Below, piece by piece: positions 1 to 5,121 of a stretch of DNA of 8,040 nucleotides. The stretch is from Cyanobacteria bacterium UBA11370. GTDB lineage: Bacteria; Cyanobacteriota; Cyanobacteriia; Cyanobacteriales; Coleofasciculaceae. A model generated the notes under the pieces. It saw only the letters and a program-made list of their open reading frames with translations, did no database searches and was not told where the DNA came from. The translations under genes were made by a program, and so were the position numbers. The stretch spans positions 1-8,040 of the forward strand of contig DNGI01000332.1 of NCBI GenBank assembly GCA_003486645.1, given 5' to 3'. The first letter of the stretch is position 1, and every line of letters starts with the position of its first letter.

Positions 1-29
1 CCCTCTCCCCCTCTCCTCCTCTCTCCCTA
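1..29. repeat. Pyrimidine-only low-complexity tract (CT-rich)
   Basis: The first 28 or so bases of the window are almost exclusively C and T, in irregular CCCCTCTCC-like units. It lies downstream of the dehydrogenase gene stop and shows no stem-loop, so it is not an obvious terminator. Such tracts are common between cyanobacterial genes. It may continue to the left of the window. Confidence 0.5.
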
Positions 30-88
30 AAACCTAGGAATTTGCACCTCATCGAATTGAGAACTGCTATACATAAACTCTGTCTAAT

Positions 89-1558
89 TTAAAACTGACG
101 TGACCAATCTTTAGGCCAACGTTCAACTATAACTTTAGTTTGGGTAAAAAATTCTACCGCATCGCGCCCCTGACCGTGTAAATCTCCATAAAAACTATCT
201 TTCCACCCACTAAATGGAAAGAACGCCATCGGTGCTGCTACTCCAATATTAATCCCAATATTTCCCGCCTCCGCTTCATAACGAAACTGTCGCGCTGCTG
301 CACCACTGGTTGTAAACAAACACGCCATATTTCCCCACTGACCGCTATTGACTAATGCGATCGCATCCTCTATCGTCTCCAAGTGCATTAAACCTAACAC
401 TGGTCCAAAAATTTCAGTCCGCGCAACGGTACTTTGAGGATGGATATTTTGTAAAATAGTGGGTCGAATAAAGTTCCCTTTCTCATAATCAGAAATAGTA
501 GGATTGCGTCCATCTACTAATAGATGTGCCCCTTCCTCAATGCCTTGTTGAATTAACTGCTCAATTCGGGCTTTACTTTCAGAAGTAATGACAGGTCCCA
601 TTTCTACCGCTTCATCCAAACCATAGCCCACAACTCGTTTTTGAGCCGCATTACTAATCGCTTCAGTAAAACTATAACGTGCTTCTCCAACAGTAACGGC
701 GACAGATGCTGCTAAACAACGCTGTCCTGCACACCCAAATGCACTATCGGCAGCAATTCGAGTGGTCATTTCCATATCCGCATCGGGTAGAATAATAATT
801 GGATTTTTTGCCCCTCCTTGACATTGCATTCGTTTTCCATGTGCTGCTCCTTTACTATAAACATAGTGAGCAACTGGAGAAGAACCCACAAAACTAATCC
901 CTCGAATTGTGGGATGTTCTAAAATTGCATCGACAACCTCTTTCGCCCCATTAACTAAATTAACCACGCCCTTGGGTAATCCGGTTTTTTCTAATAACTC
1001 AAACACCTTTTGCATCGTTAAGGGGACTTTTTCAGAGGGTTTAACAATACAAGTATTTCCGCAGGCGATCGCATAGGGTAAAAACCAAAAGGGAATCATT
1101 CCCGGAAAATTAAATGGTGCAATAATTGCTGTCACTCCCAGAGGTTGACGAATCATAATTTCATCAATTCCACGAGAAACATCTTCTGAGTTATACCCTT
1201 GCATTAAAATCGGAATTCCACAAGCCACTTCTACATTTTCAATGGCACGTTGTAACTCGGCTTTTGATTCGGCTAGAGTTTTGCCACATTCAATCGTAAT
1301 CGTGCGGGCTAATTCATCTAAATGCTCTTCTAATAAAATTTTGAGTTTAAATAAGTATTGTACCCGTGAAGTGGGTGGGATACGCCGCCAACTCATAAAT
1401 GCAGTAGCCGCAGCAACCGCAGCCTTCTCTACTTCACTCTTGGGTGATAAAGGAACTTGAGCCAGCTTTTCCGCCGTAGCCGGATTGACGACAGGAAGAT
1501 GTTCGCTAGCTTGGGATAAACACCACTGGCCATTGATGTAGTTGAGTAAATGCACCAC
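89..1558 (-). CDS. mmsA: CoA-acylating methylmalonate-semialdehyde dehydrogenase (ALDH6 type)
   Basis: NAD-dependent, CoA-acylating oxidation of methylmalonate or malonate semialdehyde to propionyl-CoA or acetyl-CoA, a late step of valine and inositol/beta-alanine breakdown; cytosolic. At 489 aa it has the family's usual length. Visible ALDH hallmarks are [10 protein letters not shown] at 149-158 (oxyanion Asn150), IVKPSE at 171-176 (cofactor lysine), the Rossmann turn FVGSSP at 223-228, catalytic Cys281 in GQRCLA, and EIFGPVLG at 382-389. The C-terminus [13 protein letters not shown] is characteristic of this subfamily. The stretch QGGAKNP (247-253) replaces the ELGGKSP motif of hydrolytic ALDHs and lacks its general-base glutamate, as expected when CoA rather than water attacks the thioester. 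The start is a GTG directly followed by a second GTG, with no clear Shine-Dalgarno, so it is uncertain by one codon. It lies 97 bp downstream of the FGE-like gene on the same strand; co-transcription is possible. The substrate in vivo is inferred. Confidence 0.9.
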   Translation of the reverse strand: MVHLLNYINGQWCLSQASEHLPVVNPATAEKLAQVPLSPKSEVEKAAVAAATAFMSWRRIPPTSRVQYLFKLKILLEEHLDELARTITIECGKTLAESKAELQRAIENVEVACGIPILMQGYNSEDVSRGIDEIMIRQPLGVTAIIAPFNFPGMIPFWFLPYAIACGNTCIVKPSEKVPLTMQKVFELLEKTGLPKGVVNLVNGAKEVVDAILEHPTIRGISFVGSSPVAHYVYSKGAAHGKRMQCQGGAKNPIIILPDADMEMTTRIAADSAFGCAGQRCLAASVAVTVGEARYSFTEAISNAAQKRVVGYGLDEAVEMGPVITSESKARIEQLIQQGIEEGAHLLVDGRNPTISDYEKGNFIRPTILQNIHPQSTVARTEIFGPVLGLMHLETIEDAIALVNSGQWGNMACLFTTSGAAARQFRYEAEAGNIGINIGVAAPMAFFPFSGWKDSFYGDLHGQGRDAVEFFTQTKVIVERWPKDWSRQF

Positions 1559-1655
1559 AATTTCTACTAACTATCGTTTTAAGAATGCTACTACCTTTGA
1601 GGCTAAAAAGAGGTTAATTGTGACAAACTCTTTATAGAACTCAACATATGATTCC

Positions 1656-2573
1656 TTATTTGATTAAGCGAAATGCTCCAACTTGATGCTCAGATTCAGG
1701 GGCAATAAAAAAGGGAAGAGGCGTTCCCGAAAAAGCACGATGATTACTGGCTCTCAACTGTTCATTCTCTGCTTCTGATTTGGAGAGATTGAAAGTCGTT
1801 TGACTGAATTCTAAATCGCAAATTGAGCGGATTAAATGGGTTGTAATATTTGGAAAACTTTTTTGGGGATTTGGTAAAGCTTTATCCGTTGTATTCCACT
1901 CCATCCCCCAGCGAATTAATCCTTTCAAACCAAACGGAGAAACAGCATTAAGATAGTCTCCAAAGGAGTCAATACGACATTTTGTTCCACTGATGTGGTC
2001 GGTTTCCCGGCACAAGCCCATGATACTTTCTGGATCTTCCCAAGTATAACTGTAGTGCAGGTAGGAGAGTTTAACTTTGTTTAAATCAAATGTGTCTCCC
2101 CACGGAAAAAGATACGCTTGGGAACCCCTAGCCGACACTTCCCACTGTGCCCAATTGGGTAGAGTTGTACCAAGAATTTGGGCAAACTTAACACTTTTAC
2201 TAAATGGCAGAGTCAGAGCCGGATTAATTTCTTCTCGATCTTTAACAACCTGATACCAACCCAACTTATGACCATACCTAACATCTCTGATAAAATTATA
2301 CTGATGTGAAAGCAGATCATCCTTCGTAATGGCAGCTTGCAAGGCTCCAGCAAAGGGAGAGTTTTGAAGTTTTTGCCAATGACTGAGACGAACTACATCA
2401 GTTGAAATGAAAAAGGAAGGAAGTTGGATGCTCTGAACTGGAATATAGTTAGGGATCATCCAAGTTCTTTCAGAGGCAGTTACTAATTTAGCTTGATTTT
2501 GATCAAGTCCAACGGTGTAAGTACCAGCAGGAATTTCAACGAACGTTAATCCAGTAATCTGTTCCAAATTCAT
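1656..2573 (-). CDS. FGE-sulfatase-fold (SUMF1/EgtB/PvdO family) protein, divergent
   Basis: A 305-aa protein that spans one formylglycine-generating-enzyme-type domain. Family landmarks are FVEIPAGTYTVG at 11-22, LPNWAQWEVSARG at 138-150 (the family LPTEAEWEYAARG motif), FPWGD at 156-160, FGLKGLIRWGMEW at 214-226 (the FGLYDMxGNVWEW position) and the C-terminal GAFRL at 299-303. True FGE enzymes carry a catalytic cysteine pair near the C-terminus. Here the only cysteines are 188, 199 and 252, and the last 50 residues have none, so sulfatase activation is unlikely, and no sulfatase is nearby. Related domains serve as nonheme-iron enzymes or ligand-binding modules; the actual role is unknown. 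No signal peptide or TM segment is evident. I chose ATG 2573. An in-frame TTG at 2603 would add ten residues, but it falls inside a palindrome. The GTPase gene is divergently oriented. No HIP1 octamer occurs in this gene. Confidence 0.75.
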   Translation of the reverse strand: MNLEQITGLTFVEIPAGTYTVGLDQNQAKLVTASERTWMIPNYIPVQSIQLPSFFISTDVVRLSHWQKLQNSPFAGALQAAITKDDLLSHQYNFIRDVRYGHKLGWYQVVKDREEINPALTLPFSKSVKFAQILGTTLPNWAQWEVSARGSQAYLFPWGDTFDLNKVKLSYLHYSYTWEDPESIMGLCRETDHISGTKCRIDSFGDYLNAVSPFGLKGLIRWGMEWNTTDKALPNPQKSFPNITTHLIRSICDLEFSQTTFNLSKSEAENEQLRASNHRAFSGTPLPFFIAPESEHQVGAFRLIK

Positions 2574-2593
2574 AACACTTATTCGTTCCGTAT

Positions 2594-2632
2594 TTGATAT
2601 CAAGTGATACTATTTGGTTTAAGTAATATCAC
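2594..2632. promoter_or_regulatory. Palindrome plus adjacent dyad upstream of the FGE-like gene (candidate operator)
   Basis: TTGATATCAA at 2594-2603 is a perfect 10-bp palindrome. It abuts an imperfect dyad in which GTGATACTATTT (2604-2615) pairs with AAGTAATATCAC (2621-2632) at 10 of 12 positions around a 5-nt centre. Both lie within 60 bp upstream of the ATG at 2573, where a promoter or operator would be expected. The regulator is unknown; its function is inference from position and symmetry only. Confidence 0.35.
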
Positions 2633-2671
2633 ATTTGAAACTGGAGAATGCTCCTGTAGTAAGGCTTTTCC

Positions 2672-2703
2672 AATCCCAAATCTAAAATCAAAAATCGAAA
2701 ATG
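2672..2703. repeat. Degenerate AAATC-unit repeat
   Basis: Five spaced copies of an AAATC/AAAATC-like word occur in about 32 bp (CCCAAATC, TAAAATC, AAAAATC, GAAAAT). Runs of this type are frequent between cyanobacterial genes. No open frame or hairpin is associated with it. Confidence 0.4.
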
Positions 2704-2776
2704 GTATTATTTGATAATAACTTGTATTCATACATCTTAACCCTCTCTTGTTACCTCCCGATTGTCTCCTTGCTTT

Positions 2777-2798
2777 TAGAAGTTAGATTGGACTTCTA
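2777..2798. repeat. Small perfect hairpin (7-bp arms)
   Basis: TAGAAGT (2777-2783) and ACTTCTA (2792-2798) are perfect complements around an 8-nt loop, about 130 bp upstream of the GTPase start. There is no T-run after it, so it does not look like an intrinsic terminator. It could be an operator or chance. Confidence 0.25.
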
Positions 2799-2913
2799 TC
2801 AGAATTGGGATGTATAGGTTGACTTAGTTAGCACGGTGGGGATTAGCATAGAGAAAAGCACCAGATGTATCAAGATTTAGTCTAGAGGCTGAATGTGGCT
2901 GAGTGTAAGCTTT

Positions 2914-2920
2914 GGGAGGG
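2914..2920 (+). promoter_or_regulatory. Strong Shine-Dalgarno that sets the GTPase start
   Basis: GGGAGGG lies 5 nt (from GGAGG) ahead of the second of two consecutive ATG codons, at 2925, and only 2 nt ahead of the first at 2922. This favours translation from 2925 over the upstream in-frame GTG at 2895, which has no ribosome binding site of this quality. Confidence 0.65.
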
Positions 2921-2924
2921 AATG

Positions 2925-4367
2925 ATGGCGGTTCAGTTGCGGCGACCTATTTTAGTTGGGGGGATTGGTTTATCCTTTGGATTATGGGTATTGGGCAGTA
3001 TTCATGAATCAGTAGCTGAGTTTGGTGAGGTTGGCGTATTAGGTGCGATCGCTCTGGGTACGGGATGGTGGTTCCTTCAACAGCGAAGGTCTACTAAAAT
3101 TGAGGTGTCTTCTCCGTCATTGCCCCTAGATCGAGCCGTAGTGGAAAAGGCGATCGCTCAGGCTGAACCTATTATAAGTTATCTAGAAACAGAGATAGGT
3201 TCTCAAGAACAATTGAGACAGCGAATTATTCAGTTAACGGCGGAGTTAGATCGACAACAGATTCAATTAACTGTTACAGGGGGTAAGGGTGTTGGTAAAA
3301 CTAAATTACTGCAACTGCTAGAGTCCCAGTGGATACCTCAACAGGAACAACATCTTAGCTTGCACGAAACACATCCCTTATTTATCGCTAAGGATACTAC
3401 AGAAGTTATCCCTAATTCAGATTTAGTATTAGTTGTAATTACTGGAGATTTAACCGATACTGAGTTTCAAACCCTACAGCAATTGAAAGCAGTAAATCAA
3501 CGAACTCTCTTAGTATTTAATAAACAAGATCAATATTTACCCCCAGAACGTGCCCTTATTTGGCAACAATTGCGACAGCGAGTAGCCGGAATTTTAGGAG
3601 TAGAAGATGTAGTAGCGATCGCCGCTGCTCCTAACCCTGTGAAAGTGCGTCAGCATCAATCCGATGCTTCAATTCAAGAATGGATGGAAGAACAAACCCC
3701 CAATCTAACAGCGTTAACTCAGCGGTTAAGTCAAATTCTAACTCAAGAAAGCCAACAACTCATTTGGACAAGTATTATCAGGGAAGCCACAGCACTAAAA
3801 GCAGAAGCGAAGACAGTCTTAAATAAGGCGAGAAGCGATCGCGCTTTACCGATCATTGAACAATATCAATGGATTGCGGCAGCAACCGCTTTTGCTAACC
3901 CCGTACCCGCGCTAGATTTATTAGCAACAGCGGCAATTAGTAGTCAGTTAGTGATTGAATTGGGTGAGATTTATCAGCAAAAATTTTCCCTTCCTCAAGC
4001 TCAATCATCTGCTAAAACGTTAGGTAGTTTGATTCTAAAGCTAGGTTTAGTTGAGCTTTCTACACAAACCATTGGTAGTATCTTGAAAAGTAACGCCTTC
4101 ACCTATGTTGCTGGGGGAGTTGTACAAGGAGTTAGCGCTGCGTATTTGACTCGATTAGCAGGTTTAAGTTTAATTGAGTACTTCCAAGACCAAGAAATCG
4201 ACAAAAATACAGCAACGGATCAACCCTTGAATTTTGAGCGCCTTACCGAGAAACTACAAAAGGTTTTTCAGCAAAATCAACGAACCGCCTTATTACAAAC
4301 CTTTGTCCAGCAAGCTTTAGGACGTTTGCGATTGATTTCCACCCAACCTGAAATCGCTAGTTCTTAG
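2925..4367 (+). CDS. Membrane-associated P-loop GTPase with DUF697 (YcjF-like) C-terminal domain
   Basis: A 480-aa protein of a cyanobacterial GTP-binding family; its cellular role is not established. Order: two hydrophobic, probably membrane-spanning segments at about 8-25 and 36-51; a polar linker; a GTPase domain with P-loop GGKGVGKT at 119-126 and the guanine-specificity motif NKQD at 199-202; then an alpha-helical, Ala/Leu-rich DUF697-like region at about 305-420, containing NPVPALDLLATAAIS and AFTYVAGGVVQGVSAAYLTR. Where the G3 DxxG/DTP motif should lie, before the hydrophobic SDLVLVVITGDLT strand, I read HETHP, so G3 is degenerate and hydrolysis may be slow or absent. The start was chosen by the Shine-Dalgarno at 2914-2920; alternatives are ATG 2922 and GTG 2895. 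It carries four HIP1 octamers (3045, 3150, 3615, 3835), so it looks long resident. It is convergent with the small gene at 4407-4619. A scaffolding or stress-response role at the membrane is only a guess. Confidence 0.8.
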   Translation: MAVQLRRPILVGGIGLSFGLWVLGSIHESVAEFGEVGVLGAIALGTGWWFLQQRRSTKIEVSSPSLPLDRAVVEKAIAQAEPIISYLETEIGSQEQLRQRIIQLTAELDRQQIQLTVTGGKGVGKTKLLQLLESQWIPQQEQHLSLHETHPLFIAKDTTEVIPNSDLVLVVITGDLTDTEFQTLQQLKAVNQRTLLVFNKQDQYLPPERALIWQQLRQRVAGILGVEDVVAIAAAPNPVKVRQHQSDASIQEWMEEQTPNLTALTQRLSQILTQESQQLIWTSIIREATALKAEAKTVLNKARSDRALPIIEQYQWIAAATAFANPVPALDLLATAAISSQLVIELGEIYQQKFSLPQAQSSAKTLGSLILKLGLVELSTQTIGSILKSNAFTYVAGGVVQGVSAAYLTRLAGLSLIEYFQDQEIDKNTATDQPLNFERLTEKLQKVFQQNQRTALLQTFVQQALGRLRLISTQPEIASS

Positions 4368-4383
4368 ATAAGAATAAATCCCT

Positions 4384-4393
4384 CCCCCCCCCC
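4384..4393 (+). repeat. C10 homopolymer between convergent genes
   Basis: Ten consecutive C residues (CCTCCCCCCCCCC context) sit in the 39-bp gap between the convergent stops of the GTPase gene and the 70-aa gene. There is no stem-loop around it. A run this long is prone to slippage, so its exact length may be a sequencing or strain variable. Confidence 0.7.
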
Positions 4394-4406
4394 TTTCCTA
4401 TGGCAA

Positions 4407-4619
4407 TCAATCTTCAGAACTGACTGCTAAAGAACTTTCGACCTCATCATGAGTAATATCGAATACAATAGTAAATTGTACTTGGGGCATAATTCGCTGT
4501 AAGGCACGTAGATAGCCCTCAGCGTCGCCGCGACGACGGAACCGAGTAACAATGGTGTGTCGCAGGTTAGGTTGCAGGCGGATAATTGTCCAGGGGCTGA
4601 GTTTTTCGTGGTAATTCAT
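4407..4619 (-). CDS. Conserved-looking 70-aa hypothetical protein
   Basis: I do not know a function. The product, MNYHEKLSPWTIIRL at the N-terminus, resembles a small soluble protein found in cyanobacteria. Predicted layout is strand (WTIIRL, 10-15), strand (HTIVTRFRR, 21-29), amphipathic helix (GDAEGYLRALQRIM, 31-44), strand (VQFTIVFD, 47-54), then an acidic tail ending SSED. The RFRRR cluster is strongly basic. No cysteine, signal peptide or TM segment is present. The ATG at 4619 has a perfect AGGAG seven nucleotides upstream. A longer in-frame ATG at 4676 would translate the ribosome binding site as RRSD, which argues against it. It stands alone on the minus strand, convergent with the GTPase gene. 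Its leader contains a perfect 10-bp inverted repeat abutting the ribosome binding site, suggesting regulated expression. Confidence that it is a real gene is fairly high; the recognition of relatives is from memory. Confidence 0.7.
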   Translation of the reverse strand: MNYHEKLSPWTIIRLQPNLRHTIVTRFRRRGDAEGYLRALQRIMPQVQFTIVFDITHDEVESSLAVSSED

Positions 4620-4626
4620 ATCGCTT

Positions 4627-4631
4627 CTCCT
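4627..4631 (-). promoter_or_regulatory. Shine-Dalgarno AGGAG that sets the start of the 70-aa gene
   Basis: Read on the minus strand, AGGAG is followed by 7 nt (AAGCGAT) and ATG. This ideal spacing selects ATG 4619. The first two bases overlap the inner arm of the inverted repeat at 4630-4669. Confidence 0.75.
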
Positions 4632-4669
4632 GTAACACTCCTTGTATGAAGTTCCATATAGTGTTACAG
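4630..4669. promoter_or_regulatory. Perfect 10-bp inverted repeat overlapping the ribosome binding site
   Basis: CTGTAACACT (4630-4639) and AGTGTTACAG (4660-4669) are exact reverse complements separated by 20 nt. In a transcript of the 70-aa gene the second arm ends two bases into the AGGAG box. A hairpin could therefore restrict ribosome access, or the DNA dyad (centre-to-centre 30 bp) could bind a dimeric repressor. The symmetry is seen directly; the regulatory role is inferred. Confidence 0.5.
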
Positions 4670-4745
4670 TGTTCATTGCTAGTTTCGGGATAAACTATCT
4701 AGTAAAAGATTAGTTTTATTTCCTACTCTGTAATAAAAAACAGCC

Positions 4746-4774
4746 GTAGAGACGTTGCATTGCAACGTCTCTAC
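4746..4774. repeat. 29-bp perfect palindrome (interspersed repeat)
   Basis: Arms GTAGAGACGTTGCA (4746-4759) and TGCAACGTCTCTAC (4761-4774) are exact complements around a single T. I recognise GTAGAGACGTTGCA-type palindromes as highly repeated intergenic elements in cyanobacterial genomes; that part rests on memory. It lies about 125 bp upstream of the minus-strand 70-aa gene. With almost no loop it would extrude or fold very stably. It has no T-run typical of a terminator. Confidence 0.7.
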
Positions 4775-4880
4775 ACCCCTCATAATTAATGACATGAACT
4801 ACTAGCCGTTAACCAAGACGTTTCAGGTTACGTGTTTCGGCCGTTGGCACATTCAATACTTCCATTTCCCACAGCGTCTT

Positions 4881-4985
4881 ATACCAAGTTGCATTCATAC
4901 GTAGTACTTTCTTTCCCCTTGTCCCCCTTGTCCCCCTTGTCCTCCAAGTCTTTCCTATCTACTATCTTTGACCGCAACTTGGTAT
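4881..4985. mobile_element. MITE-like 105-bp element with 12-bp terminal inverted repeats
   Basis: ATACCAAGTTGC (4881-4892) is repeated in exact inverse as GCAACTTGGTAT (4974-4985). Complementarity continues imperfectly inward (about 9 of the next 15 positions, including a TAGTA/TACTA block). The interior carries the TTGTCCCCC tandem repeat. There is no coding capacity, and I see no clear target-site duplication. It resembles non-autonomous cyanobacterial repeats bounded by TACCAAGTTGC; mobility is inferred from structure only. It ends 28 bp before the porin promoter's -35 box. Confidence 0.5.
4916..4945 (+). repeat. Short tandem repeat, TTGTCCCCC units (copy 1)
   Basis: Just over three 9-bp units of TTGTCCCCC, the last degenerating to TTGTCCTCC. 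A 30-bp stretch here is identical, and in the same orientation, to 7066-7095. It belongs to the class of short tandemly repeated sequences known from cyanobacteria, though the classic ones have 7-bp units. Confidence 0.75.
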
Positions 4986-5012
4986 TAACGGACGGGTGCG
5001 TATTTCTGCTTG

Positions 5013-5041
5013 TTGACCCCAAGATGCCCAGGCTGTATGGT
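5013..5041 (+). promoter_or_regulatory. Sigma70-type promoter of the porin gene
   Basis: TTGACC (5013-5018, 5 of 6 to consensus) and TATGGT (5036-5041, 4 of 6) are separated by exactly 17 nt. Transcription would start near 5047-5050, giving a leader of about 75 nt before ATG 5122. A perfect Fur-box palindrome begins 7 bp after the -10 box, across the predicted start point. Confidence 0.55.
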
Positions 5042-5047
5042 CAAGAA

Positions 5048-5062
5048 TGATAATAATTATCA
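5048..5062. promoter_or_regulatory. Perfect Fur box (7-1-7 palindrome)
   Basis: TGATAATAATTATCA is a flawless 7-1-7 inverted repeat centred on A5055. It matches the classical Fur operator core TGATAATNATTATCA at all 14 defined positions. It overlaps the predicted transcription start of the porin gene, the position from which Fe(II)-Fur would block RNA polymerase. Expected effect: repression in iron-replete cells and induction on iron starvation. Confidence 0.7.
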
Positions 5063-5109
5063 AAAACAGGTTTGGGAATTTGCCATTCCTGAACAGTGTT
5101 AATGTGTGT

Positions 5110-5114
5110 GAGGA
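5110..5114 (+). promoter_or_regulatory. Shine-Dalgarno GAGGA that sets the porin start
   Basis: GAGGA is 7 nt ahead of ATG 5122 but only 1 nt ahead of ATG 5116, so 5122 is preferred. Starting there also puts the signal peptide at the extreme N-terminus. Confidence 0.6.
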
Positions 5115-5121
5115 AATGGAA

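Larger units (their letters stand above)
2633..2924. other. Divergent intergenic region, no gene seen
   Basis: This AT-rich stretch between the divergent FGE-like and GTPase genes has no supportable coding frame. It contains an AAATC-type degenerate repeat (2672-2703) and a small hairpin (2777-2798). A TTGACT box at 2819-2824 could be a -35 element for the GTPase gene, but the best -10 match (TAGCAT, 2844-2849) is 19 nt away, so I do not call a promoter. Confidence 0.5.

Noticed and set aside
1242..1460. Plus-strand open frame opposite the dehydrogenase gene
   Set aside because: Antisense shadow of a well-supported ALDH gene; no ribosome binding site or recognisable protein.
2819..2849. TTGACT...TAGCAT as the GTPase promoter
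   Set aside because: Nineteen-nt spacing and a weak -10; not distinguishable from chance.
2895..2924. GTG start giving a 490-aa GTPase
   Set aside because: The strong GGGAGGG box lies inside this extension and points to ATG 2925.
4620..4676. Longer 89-aa version of the small minus-strand gene
   Set aside because: The extra 19 codons are the inverted repeat and the Shine-Dalgarno itself.
4832..5050. Plus-strand 72-codon open frame
   Set aside because: It reads through the MITE-like element and its tandem repeat (giving LSPLSPLS) and ends inside the porin promoter and Fur box; no ribosome binding site.
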